From: Pseudomonas fluorescens
GTDB lineage: Bacteria; Pseudomonadota; Gammaproteobacteria; Pseudomonadales; Pseudomonadaceae
NCBI RefSeq assembly: GCF_001648775.1
Contig: NZ_LVEJ01000009.1
Location: forward strand, 2,065 to 66,064
Direction of reading: 5' to 3'
Length of the DNA stretch: 64,000 bases
A program made the position numbers and the translations under genes. Shown one piece after another: positions 10,454-18,453 of this stretch. The notes beneath the pieces were generated by a model. The model saw only the letters and a list, made by a program, of their open reading frames with translations. It was not told the DNA's origin and ran no database searches. The stretch's first letter is position 1. The number at the start of each line of letters is the position of its first letter.

Positions 10454-12171
10454 TGCAGCGTTTTATTGTTCGGCTGATCGACAGCCGTGACCCCGCCGCG
10501 CTGCAAGCGGCGTTGCGCTGGCTGTACGGTTTCGTCCGCCCGCAACGTTTGGCGATTGCCGGTTTGCTCGGGTTATCGGTGTGCGCCTCTTTGCTGGTAC
10601 TGGTGCAGCCGTGGCTGGTGAAGCTGCTGATCGACGATGGTCTGCTGGCGCGCAATTTCCCGATGCTGGTGACGATTGCAGTGCTGATGATCATCGCCGG
10701 TTTGCTCGGCACGGCGTTGTCGGGGATCAACCGTTATCTGCACACGCGGTTGTCCGGGCGAATTCTGTTTGCCTTGCGCGATGATCTCTATCGGCATCTG
10801 CAAACCCTGTCGCCGAGCTTCTACGCACAGCGACGCATCGGTGATCTGATGTCGCGGCTCGACGGTGATGTTGCGGAGATTCAGCGCTTTGCCGTCGACT
10901 CATTGTTTTCTGCGGTGTCGAGCGTGATTGGTTTGGTCGTGGCGATCGCGATGTTGTTCACGCTGTCATGGAAGTTGTCTTTATTGGCGCTGGTGTTGAT
11001 TCCGCTCGATGTGCTGTGGCTGCGCTGGATGCGGCGCAAGGTCGAGCGCGATGTGCGGCAGTTGCGCGAGCGTTCGGCGGACATGTCGTCGTTTATGGTC
11101 GAGACCTTGCCGGTGATGAAATTCATCCAGTCGGCGGGGCAGCAACAGCGTGAAGCGCGGCGCCTGGAGAACCTCGGGCAGGGCTACATGAGCCAGTTGC
11201 TGCGCCTGCAAGTCACCGAGTTCTTCACCCAGGCGGTGCCGGGTACGTTGACCTCGCTGTCCCGTGCCTGCGCGTTCTTGATCGGTGGTTATTGGGTGGT
11301 GCAGGGCACCTGGCAGCTCGGTGCGCTGATCGCGTTTTCCACCTATCTGGGCATGGCAGTCGGGCCGGTGCAGAGCTTGCTGGGGTTGTACGTGGCGATT
11401 CAGCGGATGACCGTCAGCCTCGGCCGGGTGATGGAATTGCGCGGCGAAGAGCCGACTGTGCGCTCGCCGCTCTCGCCACAACCGTTGCCGGCCTCGGGCG
11501 AGCTGCGTTTTGACAACGTGCACTTCAGTCATCCGGGGCGCCCGAGTACCTTGAGCGGTATCGAAGCGACGCTGCCCTATGGTCTGAAAGTCGCTCTCAG
11601 CGGCGGTTCCGGCGTCGGTAAATCTACCCTGATCGATCTGCTGCAACGGCATCACGACCCGCAGTCTGGCCGGGTGTTGCTCGGTGAAGTGGACCTGCGT
11701 GAACTGGACCTGTTTGAACTGCGTCGGCGTATCGCCGTGGTCAGTCAGGACATCGTGCTGTTTCGCGGCAGCCTCGCCGACAACCTCGCGTACGCGGTGC
11801 CCGACGCCAGTCGTGAGGCGATTGCCGAAGTGGCGCGCCTGGCGCAACTCGACAGCCTGATCGCCTCCCTGCCCGAAGGCCTCGACAGCCCGTTGGGCGA
11901 GCGTGGTCAGCAGTTGTCCGGCGGGCAAAAGCAGCGCATCGCGATTGCCCGGGCGCTGTTGCAGGATCCGTTGATTCTGGTGCTCGACGAGGCGACCTCC
12001 GCAGTCGACGAAGCCACCGAGCGTGAAGTGATCGAAGCCATCGACCGTTTGTTTGCCGGACGCACGCGTATCCTCATCAGCCACCGACCGTCGACCCTCG
12101 CCGATGCCGATTTGCGCTTCGAATTGCTCGACGGCGTGCTGACTTCGAAAACGGTGCTGCATGAAGCCTGA
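10453..12171 (+). CDS. qhpF: QhpF-type ABC exporter (fused membrane and ATPase domains) for the QHNDH gamma subunit
   Basis: About 572 residues: six membrane helices in the first 310 residues, then a nucleotide-binding domain with Walker A GGSGVGKST (from about 384), signature LSGGQKQR, Walker B LILVLDEATS and the H-loop ISHRPS. It is a half-size exporter expected to work as a homodimer in the inner membrane. In known QHNDH systems QhpF carries the cross-linked gamma subunit, which has no Sec signal, to the periplasm; here this is assigned by gene context and fold. A GTG at 10450 is another possible start. The 3' end overlaps qhpE by 11 bases, showing tight coupling. Confidence 0.85.
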   Translation: MQRFIVRLIDSRDPAALQAALRWLYGFVRPQRLAIAGLLGLSVCASLLVLVQPWLVKLLIDDGLLARNFPMLVTIAVLMIIAGLLGTALSGINRYLHTRLSGRILFALRDDLYRHLQTLSPSFYAQRRIGDLMSRLDGDVAEIQRFAVDSLFSAVSSVIGLVVAIAMLFTLSWKLSLLALVLIPLDVLWLRWMRRKVERDVRQLRERSADMSSFMVETLPVMKFIQSAGQQQREARRLENLGQGYMSQLLRLQVTEFFTQAVPGTLTSLSRACAFLIGGYWVVQGTWQLGALIAFSTYLGMAVGPVQSLLGLYVAIQRMTVSLGRVMELRGEEPTVRSPLSPQPLPASGELRFDNVHFSHPGRPSTLSGIEATLPYGLKVALSGGSGVGKSTLIDLLQRHHDPQSGRVLLGEVDLRELDLFELRRRIAVVSQDIVLFRGSLADNLAYAVPDASREAIAEVARLAQLDSLIASLPEGLDSPLGERGQQLSGGQKQRIAIARALLQDPLILVLDEATSAVDEATEREVIEAIDRLFAGRTRILISHRPSTLADADLRFELLDGVLTSKTVLHEA

Positions 12172-12838
12172 GTTGCGTGTCGGTGTGGTCGACAGCGGGC
12201 ATTCGGCGGCGCAGCGGGTGCAGGTGATTGTCGGGCAGCGGTTCTCGTTGCTGGAGGACGGCTTGGCGCAAAGTGATCTGCGTGACGATCCACTCGGTCA
12301 CGGCAGCGCGGTGATTGAAGCGATCAGTCGGCGCGCGCCAGGGGCGCAGATTTGCCTGGCACAGGTGTTTGATCAGCGCGGGGTGACCAGTGCGTTGCAG
12401 ATCGCCACGGCAATTGACTGGCTGGTGGCGCAGGACGTGCGGATGATCAATTTGAGCCTCGGTTTGCGCCAGGATCGCAGCCTGTTGCGCGATGCCTGTG
12501 CGGCCGCGGTGGCGCGTGGCGTGTTGCTCTGCGCGTCGAGCCCGGCACAGGGGGCGCCGGTGTTTCCGGCGAGTTACCCGCAGGTGTTGCGCGTGACCGG
12601 GGATGCGCGTTGCACCGAGGAACAATGGTCGTGGCTCGACAGTGCGCAGGCGGATTTTGCCGCGTGTGTGCACGGCACCTATCCGGGGCAGTCCGGAGCC
12701 AGCCTGGGTTGCGCGGCGTTGAGCGGGCACGTTGCCGGGTTTTTGCTGGCGCATCCTCAGGCGAGCAATCTTCAAGTCATCGAATGGTTGCAACAGCACG
12801 CACGTTATCGCGGCCCTGAACGGCGCCTTGGGCCATGA
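12161..12838 (+). CDS. qhpE: QhpE-type subtilisin-like serine protease that removes the gamma-subunit leader
   Basis: 225 residues of the S8 fold with no signal peptide, so it acts in the cytoplasm. The triad is visible: Asp11 in VVDSG, His47 in LGHGS and Ser181 in GASLG, followed by the usual helix ALSGHVAG. It is shorter than secreted subtilisins because it lacks a propeptide. The stretch where subtilisins carry the oxyanion asparagine (AAAGN) reads CASSP, so that asparagine seems absent. In described systems QhpE cuts the 28-residue leader from the gamma subunit after the thioether bonds form. It overlaps qhpF upstream and qhpG downstream (ATGA). Confidence 0.85.
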   Translation: MKPELRVGVVDSGHSAAQRVQVIVGQRFSLLEDGLAQSDLRDDPLGHGSAVIEAISRRAPGAQICLAQVFDQRGVTSALQIATAIDWLVAQDVRMINLSLGLRQDRSLLRDACAAAVARGVLLCASSPAQGAPVFPASYPQVLRVTGDARCTEEQWSWLDSAQADFAACVHGTYPGQSGASLGCAALSGHVAGFLLAHPQASNLQVIEWLQQHARYRGPERRLGP

Positions 12839-14136
12839 CGGCGATCGTGATTGTTGGCGCTGGCCCGGCGGGCGCGGCGGCCGCTCTGGGGCTGCGACGG
12901 CTGGGCTACCCGGTGACGCTGATCTGCGAATGGCGGCGCTTTGCGGCATTGGAAGGGGTGTCGCAACGGGTGCTGGAAGCCTTGCGCGGCGCGGGGCTGC
13001 AGCAAGCGTTGGCCGATGCGCTGCTGCCGTCCCAGCGGCAGGTGAACTGGAACGGCCAGCAGCACGCGCAGAACATCGAATTTCTTTTGGATCGCCCGAG
13101 TTTTGATCGCGGCTTGCGTGACGCTTTACGCGAGGCAGGGGTCGAGCTGATCGAGGCGCGGGTGCTGAGTGTGCAGTCCTCGGCAAACGGACATCGAATC
13201 GATCTGGATGGCGGGGCGACAGTGCTTGCGGATTTTCTCGTCGAGGCGCGCGGACGTCAGGCCCCGGCACTCGGCAAAGGCCTGCGCGGGCCGGAAACGG
13301 TCAGTCTGCTCAATCGCTGGCAAGGTACGCCAGGCACCACTGCCAGCGCGGTGGAGAGTCTTGACGATGGCTGGGCGTGGATGGCGCGCCGGGCTGATGG
13401 CCAATGTTATTGGCAATGGACCGTGGACGTCGCCAGCGCGCAACTGCCCGGCAAGGCGCAGTTGCTGGAATACTGCCGGCAACGGCGCCAGGCCTCGGAT
13501 TTTGCGCGAGCTTTTTTTGCCGATGGGCCCGAAATCGATCCGCAACTGCACGCGCGCAGCAGCACGGCGATTCTCGCTGCGCAAGTCTGTGCTGATAACT
13601 GGATTCGCGTCGGCGATGCAGCGATGGCGGTGGATCCGCTGTCGGGCAACGGCATCTTTCAGGCGCTGTCGTCGGCGATGCAGGCGCCGGTGGTGATCAA
13701 CACGTTATTGCGCAAACCCGAGCGCGCGGCGCTGGCACAACGTTTTCATCAGCAGCGGCTGGAGCAGTTGTTTTTGCGCTTTGCGCGGATCGGTCGGGAT
13801 TTTTATGCCGATGAGCAGCGCTGGGCTGATCAGCCATTCTGGCAGGCGCGGCAGAATTGGCCGGATGCGCAGGTGGCCCATGCGGCGGCGGATTTTGCGG
13901 CGTTGCGGATTGAACGGATGCCGGTGCTGCGCGATGGCTTTGTCGATGAGGCTGAGGTGGTGATTACCGCGGATCAGCCGTTGGGGATCTGGCATGTGCA
14001 GGGCATCGAGGTGGCGGATCTGGTTCGGCGATTGCGCACGGAATCGGCTGATCGGGTGTTGGCGGGGTTGAATGACGAGCAGGGGCGGCTGATCAGGGGA
14101 TGGCTGTTGAGTCAGGGATATCGGCCCTCACCCTAA
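12835..14136 (+). CDS. qhpG: QhpG-type FAD-dependent monooxygenase for CTQ formation
   Basis: 433 residues. An FAD-binding Rossmann motif opens the protein (IVIVGAGPAGAAAALGLRRL), and the second flavin motif is GDAAMAVDPLSGNGIFQAL at about residues 260-280, as in group A flavin hydroxylases and tryptophan halogenases. In QHNDH biogenesis QhpG adds two oxygens to the tryptophan of the gamma subunit to give the quinone; the assignment here rests on fold and on its place after qhpE. The start overlaps the qhpE stop as ATGA. It is the last gene of the regulator-qhpFEG unit; hairpins of a 14125-14180 repeat follow it. Confidence 0.85.
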   Translation: MTAIVIVGAGPAGAAAALGLRRLGYPVTLICEWRRFAALEGVSQRVLEALRGAGLQQALADALLPSQRQVNWNGQQHAQNIEFLLDRPSFDRGLRDALREAGVELIEARVLSVQSSANGHRIDLDGGATVLADFLVEARGRQAPALGKGLRGPETVSLLNRWQGTPGTTASAVESLDDGWAWMARRADGQCYWQWTVDVASAQLPGKAQLLEYCRQRRQASDFARAFFADGPEIDPQLHARSSTAILAAQVCADNWIRVGDAAMAVDPLSGNGIFQALSSAMQAPVVINTLLRKPERAALAQRFHQQRLEQLFLRFARIGRDFYADEQRWADQPFWQARQNWPDAQVAHAAADFAALRIERMPVLRDGFVDEAEVVITADQPLGIWHVQGIEVADLVRRLRTESADRVLAGLNDEQGRLIRGWLLSQGYRPSP

Positions 14137-14180
14137 CCCTCTCCCAGGGGGAGAGGTGACTGATTGGGAGAGGGCTGGGC
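14125..14180. repeat. Intergenic repeat with CCCTCTCCC/GGGAGAGG hairpins
   Basis: CCTCTCCC-AGG-GGGAGAGG forms a hairpin and a second GGGAGAGGG lies about 15 bases on. This is the CCCTCACCCTAACCC-type dispersed repeat common between pseudomonad genes and differs from the REP doublets elsewhere in the window. It separates the convergent qhpG and aldehyde dehydrogenase genes and may end both transcripts. Confidence 0.6.
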
Positions 14181-14213
14181 GGGCGGCGTTCCGATGAGGG
14201 TGTTCTTGATCTT

Positions 14214-15704
14214 CTAAAGTTTGATCAACACCGATTTGAGCTCGGTGTAATGCTCGATCGCGGCATACCCCATCTCCCGCCCGACCCCGGACATCTTGTA
14301 CCCACCAAACGGCAACGCCGGGTCCAGCGCACTGTGGCAGTTGACCCACACCGAGCCCGACTTGATCCGCGGAATCATCCGGTGCACCGCTGCCAGATCA
14401 TTCGACCAGATGCTCGCGCCCAAACCGTAGGGGCTGTCATTGGCCATGCGCAGGGCATCGGCCTCGTCATCGAACGGAATTGCTACCAGCACCGGGCCGA
14501 AAATCTCTTCCTGCACCAGCGAATGCTGCTGATCGACATCGACGATCACCGTCGGTTTGACGAAGAACCCTGGCCCGAACTGCTCGCCACCGCAGGCGAT
14601 GGTCGCGCCGCTTTCCCGGCCCATTTCGATGTAGTTGAACACGCGTTCCTGCTGGCGCGCGGAAATCAGCGGACCCATCTGCACGCTCGGGTCGAGGCCG
14701 TTGCCCATCTTCATGGCGTTGGCGATGTCGCTGATATCGGCCACCACATTGTCGAAATGTTTGCGCTGCACATACAGCCTGGAACCGGCGCAACAGACTT
14801 GGCCCTGGTTGAAGAAAATCGCACTGGCCGCGCCCGCTGCAGCGGTTTTCAGGTCGGCGTCGGCCATGACGATGGTCGGCGATTTGCCGCCCAGTTCCAG
14901 GGTCACGCGGGTCATCGAATCCATGGCGATCTTGCCGATCTGCTTGCCGACAGCGGTGGAGCCAGTGAAAGTCAGTTTGTCGACCAAAGGGTTATGCGTC
15001 AGCGCCGAGCCGGCAGTGATCCCGGTGCCGGTGACCACGTTGAACACGCCTTGCGGGTAACCGGCTTCGAGCACCAGCTCCGCCAGTTTCAGCGCGGTCA
15101 GTGGTGTTTCATCAGCAGGCTTGAGCACCACTGTGCAGCCAGTGGCCAGTGCCGGGCCGAGCTTCCAGCAGGCCAGCAGCAGCGGAAAGTTCCACGCGAC
15201 GATGGCGCCGACCACGCCGACTGCCTCGCGACGGATGAAACTGTGGAACTGATCATCCGGCATCAATGGCAGCGACACCTCGACGCTGGAACCTTCGATC
15301 TTGGTCGCCCAGCCGGCCATGTAGCGCAGAAAATCGATCGCCAGTTGCACGTCCATCACCTGCGCCACCGCCGCACTTTTGCCATTGTTCAGGCATTCCA
15401 GTTGCGCCAGCAGTTCGGCGTCGCGATGCATCAGGTCGGCGAGTTTCCACAACAGATTCTGCCGCTCGCGCGGGCGGGTGCGAGTCCATGCGGAATCGTC
15501 GAAGGCCTGGCGCGCGGCGAGTACCGCACGGTCGACATCGTCCGGCGTGGCGCGGGGCACCACGCACAGCACTTCGCCAGTGGCGGGGTTATGCAGGGGC
15601 ATGGTCTGACCGTCGGCGGCCTCGACCCAATCGCCGCCAATCAGCATGCGCGGTGCGCGCTGGATGAAAGCCGAAGTGGCGGGGAGCAGATACGGAAGGG
15701 ACAT
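14214..15704 (-). CDS. NAD-dependent aldehyde dehydrogenase, probably phenylacetaldehyde dehydrogenase
   Basis: 496 residues of the ALDH superfamily. Catalytic Cys304 lies in FFNQGQVCCAGSR and the general-base glutamate in VTLELGGKSP; NAD-binding features (GFTGSTAVG-like TFTGSTAVGKQIG) and the C-terminal PFGGYKMSGVGRE are present. Its place inside the QHNDH locus implies that it oxidises the aldehyde made from the amine, such as phenylacetaldehyde to phenylacetate, in the cytoplasm. The frame extends 67 codons upstream, but ATG 15704 has AGAGG six bases before it and a near-perfect sigma-54 promoter about 40 bases upstream, which fix this start. The exact aldehyde is inferred from context. 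Confidence 0.88.
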   Translation of the reverse strand: MSLPYLLPATSAFIQRAPRMLIGGDWVEAADGQTMPLHNPATGEVLCVVPRATPDDVDRAVLAARQAFDDSAWTRTRPRERQNLLWKLADLMHRDAELLAQLECLNNGKSAAVAQVMDVQLAIDFLRYMAGWATKIEGSSVEVSLPLMPDDQFHSFIRREAVGVVGAIVAWNFPLLLACWKLGPALATGCTVVLKPADETPLTALKLAELVLEAGYPQGVFNVVTGTGITAGSALTHNPLVDKLTFTGSTAVGKQIGKIAMDSMTRVTLELGGKSPTIVMADADLKTAAAGAASAIFFNQGQVCCAGSRLYVQRKHFDNVVADISDIANAMKMGNGLDPSVQMGPLISARQQERVFNYIEMGRESGATIACGGEQFGPGFFVKPTVIVDVDQQHSLVQEEIFGPVLVAIPFDDEADALRMANDSPYGLGASIWSNDLAAVHRMIPRIKSGSVWVNCHSALDPALPFGGYKMSGVGREMGYAAIEHYTELKSVLIKL

Positions 15705-15745
15705 GGCAAAGCCTCTTGTTGTTCGTTGTTGTCGAGAGGGCTTTC

Positions 15746-15760
15746 GCAATGGCTGTGCCA
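15746..15760 (-). promoter_or_regulatory. Sigma-54 promoter of the aldehyde dehydrogenase gene
   Basis: On the minus strand the sequence is TGGCACAGCCATTGC, a full match to the -24/-12 consensus TGGCAC-N5-TTGC. It lies 42 bases before the ATG at 15704. A second TGGCAC stands 11 bases upstream. Confidence 0.88.
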
Positions 15761-15836
15761 AATGTGCCATGGCGGCGTGCGGGCCTGACATGCTGGGCAT
15801 GTGAGGTGAGTGTTGAGGCGTGCAGGGTGGTGAATT

Positions 15837-15853
15837 TGTCGCAAAAAGCGACA
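15837..15853. promoter_or_regulatory. Candidate activator site upstream of the aldehyde dehydrogenase promoter
   Basis: TGTCGC-AAAAA-GCGACA is a perfect inverted repeat centred about 92 bp upstream of the sigma-54 promoter, the usual distance for an enhancer-binding protein. The same half-site recurs upstream of qhpA. Confidence 0.6.
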
Positions 15854-16117
15854 GTCCTTGAGATGCAAGATACGGATCGGAGTAGTGCTGGCGGACTCCG
15901 GACAAAACGGTGACCGAACTGCTGTAGGAAGAGTCGCTAGGCTGGCAGTTTACGTTGGCTGGTGGATCGAAGATGTTCGGGCTAAGGTCTTTTTTCAGCA
16001 GCGTATCGAGGGTGGATATGGGGTGTTCGGTGCCAGCGAAATGATGGATTTATCGCTGTCGCTTTTCAGTTTTACCTGCCATGGAATCGGCAGGTTCAGT
16101 GCTGCACAGGGATGTCG

Positions 16118-16318
16118 ATGAAAAACAAAAGCATTCGATGGGCCGCCAGTTTAATGATGGGCATTGGTACTGGATTCATGGTGACTGGCGCAGCTTCGCT
16201 GGTGATTGGCGACGGAGACGATGCTGATGCGATCCGGTCAAGCGCAGTGATGGCTGTGACGAGCTTTTTCGTAATCCTTGCTTCTTTTGCCGTTTCTTTG
16301 TTCGAGGATAAATCATGA
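16118..16318 (+). CDS. Small membrane protein of unknown function in the QHNDH locus
   Basis: 66 residues (MKNKSIRWAASLMMG...) with two predicted membrane helices (about residues 8-27 and 41-60) joined by an acidic loop (GDGDDADAIRS). An AGGGAT ribosome binding site precedes ATG 16118; ATG 16112 is a less likely start. Its stop overlaps the next gene (ATGA), which argues that both are translated. Base composition is more AT-rich than the neighbouring qhp genes. I do not recognise the family, and no link with QHNDH is shown beyond location. Confidence 0.5.
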   Translation: MKNKSIRWAASLMMGIGTGFMVTGAASLVIGDGDDADAIRSSAVMAVTSFFVILASFAVSLFEDKS

Positions 16319-16518
16319 GTTTTTATATCATCATGGGACTCTGGTCACTCAGCATGATTGTGCTTATTACGAGTGTGCTTTGGTGGGGGAATCGGGTTGA
16401 AACCGCCAGGCGTAAGGCCAGGGAGTCAGTCGCCAACGAGCGCCCACGAGGGACGTGCCCAATGTGCTGCCAGTCTTGCGGGCGATACCCGATTCACCCG
16501 GACCATTCCGTTCGCTGA
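16315..16518 (+). CDS. Small single-span membrane protein with a cysteine-rich tail
   Basis: 67 residues: one membrane helix (about residues 4-24), a basic stretch (RRKARES) and a tail with CPMCCQSC, a spacing that could bind a metal or form disulfides. It overlaps the upstream small gene by four bases (ATGA), so the two are probably translated together. It ends only 17 bases before the inverted repeat that I take as the qhpA activator site. No family is recognised. Confidence 0.45.
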   Translation: MSFYIIMGLWSLSMIVLITSVLWWGNRVETARRKARESVANERPRGTCPMCCQSCGRYPIHPDHSVR

Positions 16519-16534
16519 CCCATTCTCTTCATCC

Positions 16535-16575
16535 CGCGACAACTATGCTTGTCTCACACTGCAACAGTTGTCGCG
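16535..16575. promoter_or_regulatory. Candidate activator site upstream of qhpA
   Basis: CGCGACAACT (16535-16544) and AGTTGTCGCG (16566-16575) are perfect 10-bp inverted repeats 31 bp apart centre to centre, about three helical turns. They contain the half-site GCGACA/TGTCGC found before the aldehyde dehydrogenase gene, though in the opposite relative orientation. The centre is about 114 bp upstream of the candidate sigma-54 promoter. A third half-site copy, GCGACAAC, lies at 16751. Confidence 0.55.
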
Positions 16576-16661
16576 AAATTGGACGCCAGTCGACATTCCC
16601 GCCACCTCTGCAACGCAGTGATCTTCACGTAAATGCTTGATTGAAAAGCTTATCTGCAAGC

Positions 16662-16676
16662 TGGCACGCTCCGTGT
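16662..16676 (+). promoter_or_regulatory. Candidate sigma-54 promoter of qhpA
   Basis: TGGCACGCTCCGTGT: the -24 element is perfect (CTGGCACG), the -12 element is imperfect (GTGT where TTGC is usual). It lies about 115 bases before the qhpA start. Confidence 0.5.
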
Positions 16677-16790
16677 ATTGCTCATCACAGACGTTTCTCT
16701 TGCCTCCGTTTGCGCGACAGCGCCGACGGCAGAAACCATAAAAACGATAAGCGACAACAATAAGAAAGCACCGTGCGAGGTTCGACGTTG

Positions 16791-18371
16791 ATGAAGAGAA
16801 GACTCCGATCAGGCATGAGCGCCAGCCTGCTGGCCGTGGCCGCTTGCGTGGCCCTGCATTCGCCGCACAGCCTGGCTGCCCGCGATGCCCAGACCATCCT
16901 GAAAGAAACCTGTCAGGGCTGTCACACCCCCGAAGCCGATAACGCCTTGAGCCGCATCAGCCACCAGCGCAAAACCCCGGAAGGCTGGCTGATGAGCATC
17001 GCCCGCATGCAGACCATGCACGGTTTGCAGATCAGCGATGACGACCGCCGCACCCTGGTCAAATACCTGGCTGACACTCAAGGCCTGGCGCCGAGCGAAA
17101 CCGATGGCGTGCGTTACGCGCTGGAACGCCGGTTGAACACGGTCGAGCAGTTCGATGAGAAAACCAGCCAGATGTGCGGTCGTTGCCACTCCGGTGCGCG
17201 GGTCGCGTTGCAACGGCGTCCGGCACAGGAGTGGGAGCGCCTGGTCAACTTCCACCTCGGCCAATGGCCGTCGCTGGAGTATCAGGCGCTGGCGCGTGAT
17301 CGCGACTGGTTCGATATCGCCCGCAAAGAGATGGTGCCGCTGCTGGCCAAGCGTTATCCACTGGACAACCCGGCGTGGCAGCAATGGCTGAAAACCGCAC
17401 CGAAAGCCGCAGCGCTGGTCGGCCACTGGAGCTTCAGCGGTCACCTGCCGGGCAAAGGTGAAGTCGCCGGTGTGATGAGCGTGACCGCCGATGGCAACGA
17501 CACCTTCAAGGTCAGCGTCAAAGGCCAATACGCCGATGGCAGCGCCTTCAATGGCGACGGCAGTGCGATTCTCTACAGCGGCTACGAGTGGCGCGGCAAC
17601 GTCAGTGTCGATGGCGTGACCATGCGTCAGGTGCTCGCCGCTCAAGGCAACGCCATGCAAGGGCGGATGTTCGACGCCGAGCACGATGAACGCGGTCTCG
17701 ATTTTGTCGCCGCCAAGCAAGGCTCGCAGCGTTTGCTCGCGGTGCAGCCGGGTTACGTCAAGGCTGGCAGCGAAACCGAAGTGACCCTGATCGGCACGGG
17801 TCTGAGCGGCAAACCGAACTTCGGCAAAGGCGTTGAAGTGGTCGCAGTGCTCGAGCAAAACGCCGAGCGCATCAAGGTCAAAGTCAAAGCCGCTGCCAAT
17901 GCGCAACCGGGTGTACGCGCCGTCAGCATCGGTGCGCTGAAAGGCCCGAGTCTGTCGGTCTACAACACGATTGCCTCGGTCAAAGTGGTACCGGAATTCT
18001 CCGTGGCACGGATTGGCGAGGGCGGTGGTTCGACGCCGAAAGTCCAAGGCCGTTTCGACGCCGAAGCCTGGGGCAAGGGCGCCGATGGCAAGCCGTATCG
18101 CATTGGCGTGTTCCCGGCGCAGTGGAAGGTCGAAGCCTTCGACGACCGCGCCAAAGAGGACGAAGACGTCAAGTTCGCCGGCACCATGCAGGCTGACGCC
18201 GGCGTGTTTACCCCGGGCGATGCCGGGCCGAATCCTGCGCGCAAAATGTCCACCAACAATGCCGGCAACCTCAAGGTGATCGCCGCCGTCGACGATGCGG
18301 GGAAATCCCTCACCGGTGAAGGCCATCTGATCGTCACCGTGCAACGCTGGAACAACCCACCCATTCCTTGA
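16791..18371 (+). CDS. qhpA: Quinohemoprotein amine dehydrogenase alpha subunit (di-heme cytochrome c)
   Basis: 526 residues, exported by a Sec signal peptide (MKRRLRSGMS... cleaved near residue 30, SLAA-RDA). The N-terminal domain carries two heme c sites, CQGCH (Cys41, Cys44, His45) and CGRCH (Cys129, Cys132, His133). The rest is rich in beta strands, matching the barrel domains of the known alpha subunit. In the periplasm it passes electrons from the CTQ of the gamma subunit through the hemes to an external acceptor such as azurin. ATG 16791 follows GAGG by ten bases; an upstream in-frame GTG at 16773 is less likely. It is the first gene of the structural unit qhpA-D-C-B. Confidence 0.93.
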   Translation: MKRRLRSGMSASLLAVAACVALHSPHSLAARDAQTILKETCQGCHTPEADNALSRISHQRKTPEGWLMSIARMQTMHGLQISDDDRRTLVKYLADTQGLAPSETDGVRYALERRLNTVEQFDEKTSQMCGRCHSGARVALQRRPAQEWERLVNFHLGQWPSLEYQALARDRDWFDIARKEMVPLLAKRYPLDNPAWQQWLKTAPKAAALVGHWSFSGHLPGKGEVAGVMSVTADGNDTFKVSVKGQYADGSAFNGDGSAILYSGYEWRGNVSVDGVTMRQVLAAQGNAMQGRMFDAEHDERGLDFVAAKQGSQRLLAVQPGYVKAGSETEVTLIGTGLSGKPNFGKGVEVVAVLEQNAERIKVKVKAAANAQPGVRAVSIGALKGPSLSVYNTIASVKVVPEFSVARIGEGGGSTPKVQGRFDAEAWGKGADGKPYRIGVFPAQWKVEAFDDRAKEDEDVKFAGTMQADAGVFTPGDAGPNPARKMSTNNAGNLKVIAAVDDAGKSLTGEGHLIVTVQRWNNPPIP

Positions 18372-18453
18372 GTTGCCTTGAACGCACACGCTTCAGACAC
18401 TTTTCGGAATGACCGCAAGCCTCGCCAAGCGAGGCCTGCACAGGAGGTTTGCA

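Larger units (their letters stand above)
15705..16117. other. Control region between the aldehyde dehydrogenase gene and the small membrane genes
   Basis: 413 bases without a convincing gene. It holds the sigma-54 promoter (15746-15760) and the inverted repeat 15837-15853 described separately, and a hairpin ACCTGCC/GGCAGGT near 16074-16095 just before the small membrane genes. Short open frames here lack ribosome binding sites. Confidence 0.6.

Noticed and set aside
15858..16121. Open frame of 87 codons before the small membrane genes
   Set aside because: No ribosome binding site, spans the aldehyde dehydrogenase control region, and overlaps the better supported start at 16118.
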